Below, in pieces: positions 33,771 through 42,709 of a stretch of DNA of 64,000 nt. Within the stretch, counting starts at the first letter, position 1. Every line of letters begins with the position of its first letter. The notes beneath the pieces are model-generated. The model did not search any database, was not told where the DNA came from, and worked only from the letters and a program-made list of their open reading frames with translations. The stretch is from Kineococcus aurantiacus (GTDB taxonomy: Bacteria > Actinomycetota > Actinomycetes > Actinomycetales > Kineococcaceae), in contig NZ_JACCBB010000001.1 of the NCBI RefSeq assembly GCF_013409345.1, forward strand, positions 3,224,001 through 3,288,000. Direction: 5' to 3'. Position numbers and translations under genes: made by a program.

Positions 33771-35059
33771 CGGACCACCTCCTGCTGCGGGCCGAGCACG
33801 GTCGTGGGGATGGCCGGTTCCCCCTTGGACAGCGCCAGCCCGTCCCACGGCAGCGTGACGAGGGCGCGGCGCAGGTGGTCGCGGGAGGCCGGTAGGTCCG
33901 GCAGCCCGTCCACGCGCTGCCCGTCGACGACCAGCGGCACCTGCAGGGGCCGGTCGTTGGGCTCGCGCGGCGGGGCGGCGCCCACGCCCAGCACCTCGTC
34001 GGTGGCGGTCCCGGTCGGCCGGTGCCGGCGGACGGCGACCTTGCGCCCGCCCTGGGTGACCTTGGACGTGGAGCGCTTGGCGACGGGACGGCCCTCGACC
34101 TCCACGAGCTTGTAGACGAGCCCGGCGGTGGGGGCCCCGGAGCCGGTCACCAGCGACGTCCCCACGCCGTAGCCGTCGACGGGCGCGGCCCGCAGCGCGG
34201 CCAGGGCGTACTCGTCGAGGTCGCCGGAGACGACGATGCGCGTGGAGGTGGCGCCCAGGGAGTCGAGCTGCTCGCGGGCCTGCACGGCGAGCACCTCCAG
34301 GTCGCCGGAGTCGATGCGGACCGCGCCGAGCCCGGTCCCGGCGACCTCGACGGCCGTGGCGATCCCGGCGGTGATGTCGTACGTGTCGACGAGCAGCGTC
34401 GTGCCGACGCCGAGCGCGGCGACCTGCGCGGCGAAGGCGTCGGCCTCGGTGTCGTGCAGCAGCGTGAAGGCGTGCGCGGACGTCCCGGAGGTGGGGATGC
34501 CGTAGGAGGCCCCGGCCTGCAGGTTCGACGTGGAGGTGAACCCGGCGAGGTAGGCGGCGCGGGAGGCGGCCACGGCGGCGTGCTCGTGGGTGCGGCGCGA
34601 GCCCATCTCGATGAGGGGGCGGCCCCCGGCGGCCTGGACCATGCGGGAGGCGGCGGCGGCGACGGCGCAGTCGTGGTTGAGGATCGACAGGACCACCGTC
34701 TCCAGCACCACGGCCTCGGCGAAGGTGCCGGTCACGGTGAGGATGGGCGAGCCGGGGAACCACAGCTCGCCCTCGGCGTAGCCCTCGATCGAGCCGCTGA
34801 AGCGGTACGCGGCCAGCCAGTCCAGGGTCCGCTCGTCGAGCACCCCGCGCAGCCCGCCCAGCAGCTCGGGGTCGAAGGTGAAGTCCCGCACGGCGTCCAG
34901 CACGCGGCCGGTCCCGGCCACCACGCCGTAGCGCCGGCCCTCGGGCAGGCGCCGCCCGAACACCTCGAACGTGCACGCCCGCTCGCCCGTCCCGTCGGAC
35001 AGGGCCGCCTGCAGCATCGTCAGCTCGTAGTGGTCCGTCAGCAGAGCGGTGCTCACCAT
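33767..35059 (-). CDS. pncB: Nicotinate phosphoribosyltransferase
   Basis: This 430-residue enzyme joins nicotinate to PRPP to form nicotinate mononucleotide. Visible signatures are the N-terminal TALLTDHYELTMLQAAL, the active-site region LIEMGSRRTHEHAAV (with the His that is phosphorylated in the family) and the ribose-phosphate loop IRIDSGDLEVLA. It acts immediately after the nicotinamidase encoded downstream. A TAGATT hexamer ends 6 nt before the ATG. It is divergent from clpS, as pncB1 is in M. tuberculosis. Confidence 0.94.
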   Translation of the reverse strand: MVSTALLTDHYELTMLQAALSDGTGERACTFEVFGRRLPEGRRYGVVAGTGRVLDAVRDFTFDPELLGGLRGVLDERTLDWLAAYRFSGSIEGYAEGELWFPGSPILTVTGTFAEAVVLETVVLSILNHDCAVAAAASRMVQAAGGRPLIEMGSRRTHEHAAVAASRAAYLAGFTSTSNLQAGASYGIPTSGTSAHAFTLLHDTEADAFAAQVAALGVGTTLLVDTYDITAGIATAVEVAGTGLGAVRIDSGDLEVLAVQAREQLDSLGATSTRIVVSGDLDEYALAALRAAPVDGYGVGTSLVTGSGAPTAGLVYKLVEVEGRPVAKRSTSKVTQGGRKVAVRRHRPTGTATDEVLGVGAAPPREPNDRPLQVPLVVDGQRVDGLPDLPASRDHLRRALVTLPWDGLALSKGEPAIPTTVLGPQQEVVR

Positions 35060-35065
35060 GCACCG

Positions 35066-35094
35066 AATCTAGTCACGACCGGCCCGCCTAGACT
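35066..35094. promoter_or_regulatory. Back-to-back leaderless promoters of pncB and clpS
   Basis: The minus-strand TAGATT (35071-35066) and plus-strand TAGACT (35089-35094) each end 6 nt before their start codons. The two start codons are only 41 bp apart, so each -35 zone lies in or at the edge of the opposite gene. Confidence 0.6.
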
Positions 35095-35100
35095 GCCGGG

Positions 35101-35412
35101 GTGCCTGTCGTGCTGTCCGTGGTCGCGACCGCTCCCACCGAGCTGGAGCGTCCGGAGACCGGTCTCGTCACCTCCCCGGACACCCCCTGGGTCACCCTCG
35201 TGTGGAACGACCCGGTGAACCTCATGTCCTACGTGACGTACGTCTTCCGCACCCACTTCGGGTACTCCGAGGCCAAGGCCGAGGCGCTCATGATGGACGT
35301 GCACTCCAAGGGCCGGGCCGTCGTCAGCTCCGGCACGCGCGAGTCGATGGAACGCGACGTCGAGGCCATGCACGGCTACGGCCTGTGGGCCACGTTGCAG
35401 AAGGACGAGTGA
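35101..35412 (+). CDS. clpS: ATP-dependent Clp protease adaptor ClpS
   Basis: ClpS delivers N-degron proteins to the ClpC/ClpP machine. The 103-residue protein has the core [19 protein letters not shown] (about residues 30-48), whose Asp and Asn contact the N-terminal residue of the substrate, followed by the [16 protein letters not shown] helix and strand. The leaderless GTG start follows TAGACT. The following DUF2017 gene starts directly after the stop. Confidence 0.95.
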   Translation: MPVVLSVVATAPTELERPETGLVTSPDTPWVTLVWNDPVNLMSYVTYVFRTHFGYSEAKAEALMMDVHSKGRAVVSSGTRESMERDVEAMHGYGLWATLQKDE

Positions 35413-36006
35413 GTGGCCACCTTCCGCAAGGGCCGGCACGGCCTGTTCTCCCTCACCCTGCACGCCTCCGAGGCCGACCTGCTGGCCTCGCTGGCCCGTG
35501 AGGTCGTGGAGCTGCTGGAGGTGCCCGAACCGCCGCCCCGCACGGTCGACCCGCTGGCCGCCGAGCTGGGCCTGACCGACCTGCCCTCCTTCGACGCGCC
35601 CCCGCTGGCCGCGGACGGGCCCACGGCGGCACCCGAGGACGAGGTCCTGCGGCGGCTGTTCCCCGACGCCTACGCCGCGCAGGACCCGCAGGCCTCGGCC
35701 GACTTCCGCCGCTTCACCGAGCGCGGGCTGCGCGAGCGCAAGGCCGCCGCCGCGCGGGGGCTGCTGGAGAGCCTGGAGCCGGTGCTGGGGCAGGGCGGGC
35801 GCGTCCAGCTCGACGGCGACGGCGCCCGGACGTGGCTGGCCGCCCTCAACGACATCCGGCTGGCCCTGGGCACCCGCCTGGGGGTGCGCGACGACACCGA
35901 CGACCCCTACGCCGACCTGGCCGAGGACGACCCGGCCCGGTGGGCGTGGGCCGTGTACGACTTCACCACGCACCTGCAGGAGACCCTCGTGCGGTCCCTG
36001 CTGTGA
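35413..36006 (+). CDS. DUF2017 family protein
   Basis: This 197-residue protein opens with a short basic strand ([20 protein letters not shown]) and then long helices with [20 protein letters not shown] and [18 protein letters not shown]. This is the DUF2017 family, which is nearly always found next to clpS in actinobacteria. No biochemical role is known; an adaptor or Clp-linked function is a fair inference. The GTG start abuts the clpS stop codon. Confidence 0.9.
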   Translation: MATFRKGRHGLFSLTLHASEADLLASLAREVVELLEVPEPPPRTVDPLAAELGLTDLPSFDAPPLAADGPTAAPEDEVLRRLFPDAYAAQDPQASADFRRFTERGLRERKAAAARGLLESLEPVLGQGGRVQLDGDGARTWLAALNDIRLALGTRLGVRDDTDDPYADLAEDDPARWAWAVYDFTTHLQETLVRSLL

Positions 36007-36016
36007 GGGGACGGCT

Positions 36017-36850
36017 GTGAGCGACCGGGAACTGCCCATCGGCATCTTCGACTCCGGGGTCGGCGGCCTGACCGTCGCCCGGGCCGTGCTGGACCAGCTG
36101 CCGCACGAGGCCGTCCACTACGTGGGCGACACCGCGCACGCCCCGTACGGGCCCAAGCCCATCGCCGAGGTCCGCCGGCTGGCCCTGGACGTGCTGGACC
36201 GCATCGTGGAGTCGGGCGTGAAGATGCTCGTCATCGCCTGCAACTCCGCCTCGGCCGCCATGCTGCGCGACGCCCGCGAGCGCTACGACGTGCCCGTCGT
36301 GGAGGTCATCCAGCCGGCGGTGCGGCGGGCCGTGCGCGCCACCCGCAACGGCCGGGTCGGGGTCATCGGGACGCGGGCGACGATCTCCTCGCGCGCCTAC
36401 GAGGACGCCTTCGCCGCCGCCCCGCACCTGGCGCTGACGACGGCGGCCTGCCCGGCGTTCGTGGAGTTCGTCGAGCGGGGCGTCACCAGCGGCCCGGAGC
36501 TGCTCACCGCGGCCCGCGGGTACCTGGCCCCGGCGATCGCGGCCGACGTCGACACCCTCGTGCTGGGCTGCACGCACTACCCGCTGCTCATGGCGGTGCT
36601 GCGCAGCGTCGTCGGCGACGACGTCACGCTCGTCTCCAGCGCCGAGGAGACCGCCTTCGACGTGTACCGCGAGCTGGCGGCGCGGGAGCTGCTGCGCCCC
36701 GACGACCTGCCGCTGCCGCGCCACCGGTTCACCTCCACGGGCGACACCCGCACGTTCCGGGCCCTGGCGCAGCGGTTCCTGGGCCCGCAGCTGGGCCCGC
36801 AGCTGGTCGACGTGGACGAGACCGGCCCCCTCTACCTCGGCGCCCTCTGA
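36017..36850 (+). CDS. murI: Glutamate racemase
   Basis: MurI interconverts L- and D-glutamate to supply D-Glu for peptidoglycan. The 277-residue protein has the N-terminal [18 protein letters not shown] and the two catalytic cysteines, Cys75 (IACNSAS) and Cys185 (LGCTHYP). In M. tuberculosis the region between the DUF2017 homologue and murI contains several more genes; here they are absent and the gap is 10 bp. Confidence 0.96.
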   Translation: MSDRELPIGIFDSGVGGLTVARAVLDQLPHEAVHYVGDTAHAPYGPKPIAEVRRLALDVLDRIVESGVKMLVIACNSASAAMLRDARERYDVPVVEVIQPAVRRAVRATRNGRVGVIGTRATISSRAYEDAFAAAPHLALTTAACPAFVEFVERGVTSGPELLTAARGYLAPAIAADVDTLVLGCTHYPLLMAVLRSVVGDDVTLVSSAEETAFDVYRELAARELLRPDDLPLPRHRFTSTGDTRTFRALAQRFLGPQLGPQLVDVDETGPLYLGAL

Positions 36851-36860
36851 CCCGCCCCCC

Positions 36861-36892
36861 GTGATCGAGCGCTCCGGTGATCGAGCACTCCG
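36861..36892 (+). repeat. Tandem duplication of a 16-bp unit upstream of rph
   Basis: Two adjacent copies of GTGATCGAGCRCTCCG (36861-36876 and 36877-36892) differ at one base. They lie in the 88-bp gap between murI and rph. Confidence 0.7.
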
Positions 36893-36938
36893 GGGGTGGG
36901 CGGGTGGCCCGGGCCGCGGGGTCTGGGACGCTGGTGCC

Positions 36939-37667
36939 GTGAGCGAACGAGCCGACGGCCGTGCCCCCGACGAACTGCGCCCCGTGACCATCACCCGGAA
37001 CTGGCTCGACCACGCCGAGGGCAGCGTCCTCGTCGAGTTCGGCCGCACCCGGGTCCTGTGCGCGGCGTCCTTCACCGAGGGCGTCCCGCGCTGGCGCAAG
37101 GGCTCGGGGCAGGGCTGGGTCACCGCCGAGTACGCCATGCTGCCGCGCTCGACGAACACCCGCAGCGACCGCGAGTCCGTCAAGGGGAAGATCGGCGGGC
37201 GCACCCACGAGATCTCCCGCCTCATCGGGCGCAGCCTGCGCGCCGTCGTCGACACCGCGCAGCTGGGCGAGAACACGATCGTCCTGGACTGCGACGTCCT
37301 GCAGGCCGACGGCGGCACCCGCACGGCCGCCATCACCGGCGCCTACGTGGCGCTCGCCGACGCCATCGCCTGGGCCCGCGGCAAGGGCATCGTCAAGGCG
37401 TCGAAGCAGCCGCTGACCGGTTCGGTGAGCGCCATCAGCGTCGGCGTCGTCGGCGGCGTGCCCGTGCTGGACCTGCCGTACGTCGAGGACGTCGCCGCCG
37501 AGACCGACATGAACGTCGTCGTCACCGGCGACGGCCGGTTCGTGGAGGTGCAGGGCACCGCCGAGGGCGTGCCGTTCGACCGCTCCGAGCTCGACGCCCT
37601 GCTCGACCTGGCCCTGGCCGGGACCTCGCAGCTGGCCGTCCTGCAGGCCGAGGCGCTCGCCCGGTGA
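36939..37667 (+). CDS. rph: Ribonuclease PH
   Basis: This 242-residue phosphorolytic exoribonuclease trims the 3' ends of tRNA precursors. It shows the conserved [17 protein letters not shown], the [17 protein letters not shown] segment and the phosphate-site region [20 protein letters not shown], followed by [15 protein letters not shown]. The GTG start at 36939 fits a GACGCT hexamer ending 6 nt upstream; a longer in-frame start at 36861 would run through the tandem duplication. It overlaps rdgB by GTGA. Confidence 0.95.
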   Translation: MSERADGRAPDELRPVTITRNWLDHAEGSVLVEFGRTRVLCAASFTEGVPRWRKGSGQGWVTAEYAMLPRSTNTRSDRESVKGKIGGRTHEISRLIGRSLRAVVDTAQLGENTIVLDCDVLQADGGTRTAAITGAYVALADAIAWARGKGIVKASKQPLTGSVSAISVGVVGGVPVLDLPYVEDVAAETDMNVVVTGDGRFVEVQGTAEGVPFDRSELDALLDLALAGTSQLAVLQAEALAR

Positions 37668-38308
37668 ACCGCGTCGTGCTCGCCACCCGCAACCTCCACA
37701 AGGTGGGGGAGCTGCGGGCCGTCCTCGCGCCCCTGCTGCCCGACGTGGAGGTCCTGACGGTCGACGCGTTCGAGGGTGTCCCCGAGGTCGCCGAGACCGA
37801 GGTCACCTTCGCGGGCAACGCGCTGCTGAAGGCCCACGCGGTCGCCCGCGCCACGGGGGTGCCCGCCATCGCCGACGACTCCGGCATCGCCGTCGACGTC
37901 CTGGGCGGGGCCCCGGGCATCTTCTCGGCCCGCTGGTGCGGCCGGCACGGCGACGACGCCGCCAACCTGGAGCTGCTGCTGGCCCAGATCGCCGACGTCC
38001 CCGCCGCCCACCGCGGCGGGGCGTTCGTCTGCGCGGCGGCCCTGGCCCTGCCCGACGGCTCCAGCGCGGTCCGCCACGGCGAGCTGCGCGGCACGATCAC
38101 CACCGCGGCCGCCGGCGGGGGCGGCTTCGGCTACGACCCGGTCTTCACCCCCGCCGGGGCCGACCGCACCCTGGCCGAGCACACCGCCGGGGAGAAGAAC
38201 GCCATCAGCCACCGCGGCGCGGCGTTCCGGGCGCTGGCCCCCGTCGTCGTCGACGCGCTGGCCGGCCGACCCATCCGGGACCGGTCCGGCTCCGAACGCG
38301 AGGGGTGA
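37664..38308 (+). CDS. rdgB: XTP/dITP diphosphatase (RdgB/HAM1)
   Basis: This 214-residue house-cleaning pyrophosphatase removes inosine and xanthosine triphosphates. The substrate-binding N-terminus [18 protein letters not shown] is present. So are [14 protein letters not shown], the metal-binding [21 protein letters not shown] and the C-terminal GYDPVFTP and [11 protein letters not shown]. It is coupled to rph and to the following oxidoreductase by GTGA overlaps on both sides. Confidence 0.95.
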   Translation: MNRVVLATRNLHKVGELRAVLAPLLPDVEVLTVDAFEGVPEVAETEVTFAGNALLKAHAVARATGVPAIADDSGIAVDVLGGAPGIFSARWCGRHGDDAANLELLLAQIADVPAAHRGGAFVCAAALALPDGSSAVRHGELRGTITTAAAGGGGFGYDPVFTPAGADRTLAEHTAGEKNAISHRGAAFRALAPVVVDALAGRPIRDRSGSEREG

Positions 38309-39903
38309 GGACGACCACGGTCGAGGAGGAGAGCGCGAGCACCGGCGTTGCGGAGGGGAACCGCCGGTGGCACGCGCTCGCGGGTCTGGTGTCGGCGGCG
38401 CTGACGCTCGGCGTGGGGCAGCTGGTCGCGGGGATCGCCTCCCCGTCGGCCGCGCCCCTCGTCGTCGTCGGCGACGCCGTCGTGGACCGGGTCCCCGCGT
38501 GGTTGAAGGACGCCGCGATCCGCACCTTCGGGTCGCACGACAAGACCGTGCTGCTCACGACCATCGCCGTCGTCGTCGCGCTCCTCGCCGCCCTGGCGGG
38601 GGTCCTGGCGCGCCGGCGGCTCGCGGCCGGTGTCGGGGTGGTCGGCGTCCTGGGCGTGGTGGGTGTCGTCGCGGCCGCTTCGCGGCCCGACGCCACCACC
38701 GTCTCGCCCCTGCCGTCGGCCCTCGGGGCGGCGGCGGGGACGTACGCGCTGGTGGTGCTCACCCGCCGCCTCACCCGCCGGCGCGCGCAGGGACCGGGGG
38801 AACCCTCCCCGGGTCGGGGCGCAGCCGGCGGCCCGCCCCGCCGCGGCGTGCTGCTCGGGGGCACCGCCGCGGCGGCGCTGGCGACGGGGGGAGCGGGGCA
38901 GGCCCTCGTGACCTCCCGCAGCGCCGAGCAGTCCCGGGCCCGTGTCGTCCTGCCCGCACCGGCCGACCCCGCGCCCGCGCTGCCGCCGGGGACCGACCCC
39001 GCCGACGCCGTCGCGAGCGGCCTGACCACCTACGCGACGCGGACCGCCGACTTCTACCGCGTCGACACCGCCCTCGTCGTCCCCGACGTCCAGGCCGAGG
39101 ACTGGTCGCTGCGCGTCCACGGCCTCGTCGAGCGCGAACTCACGATCGACTTCGACACCCTCCTGGCCAAGCCGCTGCGCGAGCGCTGGATCACCCTGAC
39201 GTGCGTCAGCAACGAGGTGGGCGGTTCCTACGTCGGCAACGCCCGCTGGCTGGGTTACCCGCTGCGGGACCTGCTCGCCGACGTCGGCGTGCGCGAGGGC
39301 GCCGACATGCTCTTCGCCACCAGCACCGACGGTTTCACCCTGTCCGCGCCGCTGGCCGAGGCCACCGACGGCCGCGACGCGATGCTCGTCGTCGGCATGA
39401 ACGGTGAGCCCCTCCCGCGCGAGCACGGTTTCCCGGTGCGGATGGTCATCCCCGGGTTGTACGGGTACGTCTCGGCGTGCAAGTGGGTCACCGACCTGGA
39501 GGTCACGAGGTTCGCCGACAAGACGGCGTACTGGACCGACCGGGGGTGGGCGGCGAAGGGGCCGATCAAGACGGCCTCGCGCATCGACGTGCCGAAGTCC
39601 TTCGCGAAGGTCCGCCGCGGCCGGGTCCCCGTCGCGGGGGTCGCGTGGGCCCAGCACCGGGGGGTCTCGGCGGTGGAGGTCCGGGTCGACGAGGGGGAGT
39701 GGGCGCAGGCCCGGCTGCTGCCCTCGGCGTCGTCGGACACCTGGTGCCAGTGGGTCTACGACTGGGACGCCGACGAACCCGGCAGCCACTCGATCCAGGT
39801 CCGCGCGACCGACGGCACGGGAACCCCGCAGACCGCGGCGGTCGTCGCGCCCATCCCCGACGGCGCCAGCGGTTACGACTCCGTCACGGTCAGCGTCGAG
39901 TAG
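38305..39903 (+). CDS. Membrane-anchored molybdopterin oxidoreductase (sulfite oxidase/MsrP-like)
   Basis: This 532-residue protein has about four transmembrane segments in its first 155 residues (around 22-46, 81-102, 107-125 and 137-153). A Tat-like PPRRGVLLGGTAAAALATGG (about 177-196) follows, then a periplasmic molybdopterin domain (from about 245). Cys300 in ITLTCVSNEVGG is the expected molybdenum ligand. A C-terminal Mo-co dimerisation domain (from about 430) has the WCQWVYDWD segment. It probably acts on sulfoxides outside the membrane; the electron partner is not in the window. It lies next to the fasciclin-SigK-RskA group. Confidence 0.86.
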   Translation: MRTTTVEEESASTGVAEGNRRWHALAGLVSAALTLGVGQLVAGIASPSAAPLVVVGDAVVDRVPAWLKDAAIRTFGSHDKTVLLTTIAVVVALLAALAGVLARRRLAAGVGVVGVLGVVGVVAAASRPDATTVSPLPSALGAAAGTYALVVLTRRLTRRRAQGPGEPSPGRGAAGGPPRRGVLLGGTAAAALATGGAGQALVTSRSAEQSRARVVLPAPADPAPALPPGTDPADAVASGLTTYATRTADFYRVDTALVVPDVQAEDWSLRVHGLVERELTIDFDTLLAKPLRERWITLTCVSNEVGGSYVGNARWLGYPLRDLLADVGVREGADMLFATSTDGFTLSAPLAEATDGRDAMLVVGMNGEPLPREHGFPVRMVIPGLYGYVSACKWVTDLEVTRFADKTAYWTDRGWAAKGPIKTASRIDVPKSFAKVRRGRVPVAGVAWAQHRGVSAVEVRVDEGEWAQARLLPSASSDTWCQWVYDWDADEPGSHSIQVRATDGTGTPQTAAVVAPIPDGASGYDSVTVSVE

Positions 39904-39921
39904 GAAACATTGCGGCGCAGA

Positions 39922-39950
39922 CCAATCCACGGGCGCCGCGGTGACGAACA
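39922..39950 (+). promoter_or_regulatory. Candidate SigK-type promoter of the fasciclin gene
   Basis: CCAATCC (39922-39928) and CGAACA (39945-39950) are separated by 16 bp and resemble the mycobacterial SigK consensus CCATCC/CCGAAT. The -10 element ends 6 nt before the fasciclin ATG, giving a leaderless start. The sigma factor gene is in the same operon, so this would be a positive feedback loop. Confidence 0.5.
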
Positions 39951-39956
39951 CCTGAC

Positions 39957-40628
39957 ATGAGACGCATCGGAACCCTCTTCGCGATCGCCGCCACCGCAAC
40001 GCTGGGCCTGGCCGCCTGCGGTGGTGCCGACACCTCCTCCTCGAGCCCCACGAGCTCCACCAGCTCGTCGAGCTCCAGCAGCAGCACCTCCAGCTCGCCG
40101 TCGATGACGAGTTCCAGCCCGGCGATGGCGATGGACGGCCCCGTCGGCCCCGGGTGCGCCGACTACGCCGCCGCGAACGCCTCCGGGCCGGCGTCGGTGG
40201 AGGGCATGGCGCAGGCGCCGCTGGCCAGCGCCGCCGCCGCGAACCCGCTGCTGAAGACCCTCACGGCCGCCGTGTCCGGTCAGCTGAACCCGCAGGTGAA
40301 CCTCGTCAACGACCTCAACGGCGGCGAGTTCACGGTGTTCGCCCCGGTGGACGACGCGTTCGCTAAGGTCCCCGCGGCGACGCTGGACGGGCTGAAGACC
40401 GACAGCGCGACCCTGCAGAAGATCCTCACCTACCACGTGGTCCAGGGCCGGTTGTCGCCGTCGGAGGTCGTCGGCACGCACACGACGCTGGAGGGGCAGG
40501 ACGTCACGGTGGCCGGCACGCCGGACGCGCTGACCGTCAACGGCTCCACGAACGTGATCTGCGGCGGGGTGTCGACCGCCAACGCGACGGTCTACCTCGT
40601 CGACTCCGTCCTGATGCCGCCCATGTGA
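39957..40628 (+). CDS. Fasciclin-domain lipoprotein (MPT83/MPB70-like)
   Basis: This 223-residue exported protein has a lipoprotein signal ending in LGLAACGG (lipidated Cys21), a very Ser/Thr-rich linker (about residues 25-57) and one fasciclin/FAS1 domain (about 80-223). The FAS1 hallmarks [11 protein letters not shown] and [10 protein letters not shown] are present. FAS1 domains mediate adhesion. In mycobacteria the homologues MPT70 and MPT83 are the main SigK targets, which fits the gene order here. Two Cys residues in the mature part (CADYA and ICGG) may pair. Confidence 0.9.
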   Translation: MRRIGTLFAIAATATLGLAACGGADTSSSSPTSSTSSSSSSSSTSSSPSMTSSSPAMAMDGPVGPGCADYAAANASGPASVEGMAQAPLASAAAANPLLKTLTAAVSGQLNPQVNLVNDLNGGEFTVFAPVDDAFAKVPAATLDGLKTDSATLQKILTYHVVQGRLSPSEVVGTHTTLEGQDVTVAGTPDALTVNGSTNVICGGVSTANATVYLVDSVLMPPM

Positions 40629-40649
40629 TCGGGTGACACAGTGGCGGTG

Positions 40650-41222
40650 ATGACGACCTCGAGATCACGCGACGCCGCGGGGACCGGTGCCGACCAGGCG
40701 CTGGCCGCCGCGGCGCGCGGTGACCAGGCCGCCTTCGCGTCCTTCTACGACGCGACCGCGGCAGCCGTGCACGGCACGGTCCTGCGGGTGCTGCGCGACC
40801 CCGCGCAGTCCGAGGAGGTCGTCCAGGAGGTGTACCTCGAGGCGTGGCGGACGGCCGCCCGCTTCGACCCCGACCGGGGCAGCGCGCGGGGGTGGGTCGT
40901 CACGATGGCCCACCGCCGCGCGGTGGACCGGGTGCGGGCCGCGCAGGCCAGCAGCCTGCGGGAGGAGAAGGTGGCGTACCAGGAGGTCGCCCCGTACGAC
41001 AGCGTGAGCGAGGAGGTGCAGGTGCTGCTGGAGACCGAGGAGGTCCGCCGTGCCCTGTCCTCGCTGAGCCCGCTGCAGCGCGAGGCCGTCGACCTGGCCT
41101 ACTACGGCGGCCGCACCCACCGCGAGATCGCCGACGAGCTGCAGGTGCCGCTGGGCACCGTGAAGACCCGCCTGCGCGACGGGCTGATCCGGCTGCGCGA
41201 CGTCATGGGGGTGGCCCGGTGA
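40650..41222 (+). CDS. sigK: ECF sigma factor SigK
   Basis: This 190-residue ECF sigma factor has region 2 (about residues 30-100, with VVQEVYLEAWRTAARFDP and GWVVTMAHRRAVDRVRAAQ) and region 4 (about 125-180, with LSPLQREAVDLAYYGGRTHR then a helix-turn-helix ending in VPLGTVKTRLRDGL). The ATG at 40650 is chosen among closely spaced starts; GTG codons at 40641 and 40647 are in the same frame. It overlaps the anti-sigma gene by GTGA and follows the fasciclin gene by about 20 nt, so all three are probably one operon. Confidence 0.9.
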   Translation: MTTSRSRDAAGTGADQALAAAARGDQAAFASFYDATAAAVHGTVLRVLRDPAQSEEVVQEVYLEAWRTAARFDPDRGSARGWVVTMAHRRAVDRVRAAQASSLREEKVAYQEVAPYDSVSEEVQVLLETEEVRRALSSLSPLQREAVDLAYYGGRTHREIADELQVPLGTVKTRLRDGLIRLRDVMGVAR

Positions 41223-41998
41223 CCGGCACCCCGCAGGACCCCCGCCAGGGCCCCCGCCACGACCCGCTGCTCGCCGCGGCCTGGGCGCTGGACGCCCTCG
41301 ACGACGACGAGCGCGCCGCCTACGAGGAACGGCTGGACGCCCACCCGGAGGAACGGGCGGACGCGGACTCGTTGCGCGAGACGGCGTCCCGGCTCGCCGT
41401 GGGGGCCCAGCCGCCACCGGCGCTGCGCGCGTCGGTCCTGGCCGCCGTCGCGCGGACCCCGCAGGAGGGGCCCGCCGTCGCGCTGTCCGCCGGACCCGCC
41501 GTGGTGGACCTGCGCGCCGCCCGCGAGCGCCGTCGCGGCCCGTCGCGGTGGAGCGTGCTCGTCGCGGCCGCCGGGATCGTCGTGGCGGCCGCCGGGGTCG
41601 GGGTGGGTTTCGCCGTGCAGCCGGACCCCGCGCCCGTCGCGTCCGCGCAGGAACGTGCGCGCCAGCAGGTCGGGGACCTGCTGGCCACGCCCGGGGCGCG
41701 GGTGACGACGGTCTCGGCGACCGGTGGCGGCACCGCGACGCTGGTCAGCGCGGGCGGCCGGGTCGGCGTGGTGACGTCGGGTCTGCCCTCGGCGGGGGCG
41801 GGCCGGGGTTACCAGCTGTGGCTGGCGACGGGGGACACCCTGACCTCGGCGGGGATGGTGCCGGTCACTGCCGCGGGCAGCGCGGTGACGGTCGTGGACG
41901 CCGGGGCGGCGACGGGGCTGGGGATCTCGGTGGAGCCCGCCGGGGGGTCGGCGCAGCCGACGACGACGCCCGTGGTGTTCACGCCGCTGGTCGTCTGA
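41219..41998 (+). CDS. rskA: Anti-sigma-K factor RskA
   Basis: This 259-residue single-pass membrane protein has an N-terminal zinc-free anti-sigma domain (about residues 15-70, with DPLLAAAWALDALDDDERAA). One transmembrane segment (about 103-124) and an extracellular RskA domain with GYQLWLATGD follow. It should hold SigK inactive until regulated proteolysis in the membrane. The GTG start overlaps the sigK stop as GTGA. Confidence 0.9.
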   Translation: MTGTPQDPRQGPRHDPLLAAAWALDALDDDERAAYEERLDAHPEERADADSLRETASRLAVGAQPPPALRASVLAAVARTPQEGPAVALSAGPAVVDLRAARERRRGPSRWSVLVAAAGIVVAAAGVGVGFAVQPDPAPVASAQERARQQVGDLLATPGARVTTVSATGGGTATLVSAGGRVGVVTSGLPSAGAGRGYQLWLATGDTLTSAGMVPVTAAGSAVTVVDAGAATGLGISVEPAGGSAQPTTTPVVFTPLVV

Positions 41999-42032
41999 GC
42001 CCGCCGGCCCCGCGGGCCCGGGCGGACCACGG

Positions 42033-42114
42033 TGCGGGAGAAGGGACTCGAACCCTCACGCCCGGAGGCACAGGAACCTAAATCCTGCGTGGCTGCCAGT
42101 TACACCACTCCCGC
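42033..42114 (-). tRNA. tRNA-Leu (anticodon UAG)
   Basis: Read on the minus strand, a 7-bp acceptor stem (GCGGGAG with CTCCCGC), a 5-bp anticodon stem CAGGA/TCCTG with loop TTTAGGT (anticodon TAG), a long variable arm and a GGTTCGAGTCC T-arm are all present. The long variable arm is the class II form expected for leucine. The 3' CCA is not encoded (ACCG). Confidence 0.95.
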
Positions 42115-42126
42115 TCGCCGGTCAGA

Positions 42127-42612
42127 CTACTGGTCCGCGTCCAGGCCCAGGTCCTTGCGCAGCTTCGCGACGTGCCCCTTGGCCCGCACGTTGTACTGCG
42201 CGAGCTCGACGACGCCGCGCGGGTCGACCACGACGGTGGAGCGGACCACGCCCACCGTCGTGCGGCCGTAGTTCGTCTTCTCCCCCCACGCCCCGTAGGC
42301 CTCCAGCACGGCGTGGTCGGGGTCGGACAGCAGCGGGAAGGTGATGCCGTCGCGCTCGGCGAAGGCCGCCAGCTTCTCGACGCCGTCCTTGGAGATGCCG
42401 ACCACGGTGTACCCGGAGGCGTTGAGGGCGTCCAGGGAGTCGCGGAAGTCGCAGGCCTGCGTCGTGCAGCCCGGCGTCATGGCGGCCGGGTAGAAGTAGA
42501 CGACGACGTGCTCGCCGGAGTCGGCCAGCAGCTCCTTCAGCGTGACGGTCGACCCGTCGTGGGCGGTCAGCGTGAAGTCGGGGGCGAGGTCACCGGGCAC
42601 CAGGCGCGTCAT
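42127..42612 (-). CDS. bcp: Thioredoxin-dependent thiol peroxidase (BCP/PrxQ)
   Basis: This 161-residue peroxiredoxin reduces hydrogen peroxide and organic hydroperoxides. The peroxidatic Cys49 and resolving Cys54 are in MTPGCTTQACDFRD, the PrxQ arrangement. GDLAPDFTL and the helix DGVEKLAAFAERDGITFPLL complete the fold. A TATCGT hexamer ends 8 nt before the ATG start. The tRNA-Leu gene follows it on the same strand after 12 bp. Confidence 0.93.
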   Translation of the reverse strand: MTRLVPGDLAPDFTLTAHDGSTVTLKELLADSGEHVVVYFYPAAMTPGCTTQACDFRDSLDALNASGYTVVGISKDGVEKLAAFAERDGITFPLLSDPDHAVLEAYGAWGEKTNYGRTTVGVVRSTVVVDPRGVVELAQYNVRAKGHVAKLRKDLGLDADQ

Positions 42613-42668
42613 GGGGGGCGACGATAGCCCCGCCGCAGCCCCCGCCAGGAGGGGCGGCCCCGTCTCCG

Positions 42669-42704
42669 GTACGGTTCGCGGGACGTCCAGAGGAACTCAG
42701 GAGG
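42669..42704 (+). promoter_or_regulatory. Promoter and Shine-Dalgarno of the DUF3618 gene
   Basis: TACGGT (42669-42674) is followed by AGGAGG (42699-42704), which is 5 nt before the GTG at 42710 and decides between two close in-frame GTG codons (42704 and 42710). Confidence 0.55.
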
Positions 42705-42709
42705 TGGCC

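Noticed and set aside
42033-42114. A plus-strand coding frame over the tRNA-Leu region
   Set aside because: The sequence folds as a class II tRNA on the minus strand, and the frame has no protein similarity.
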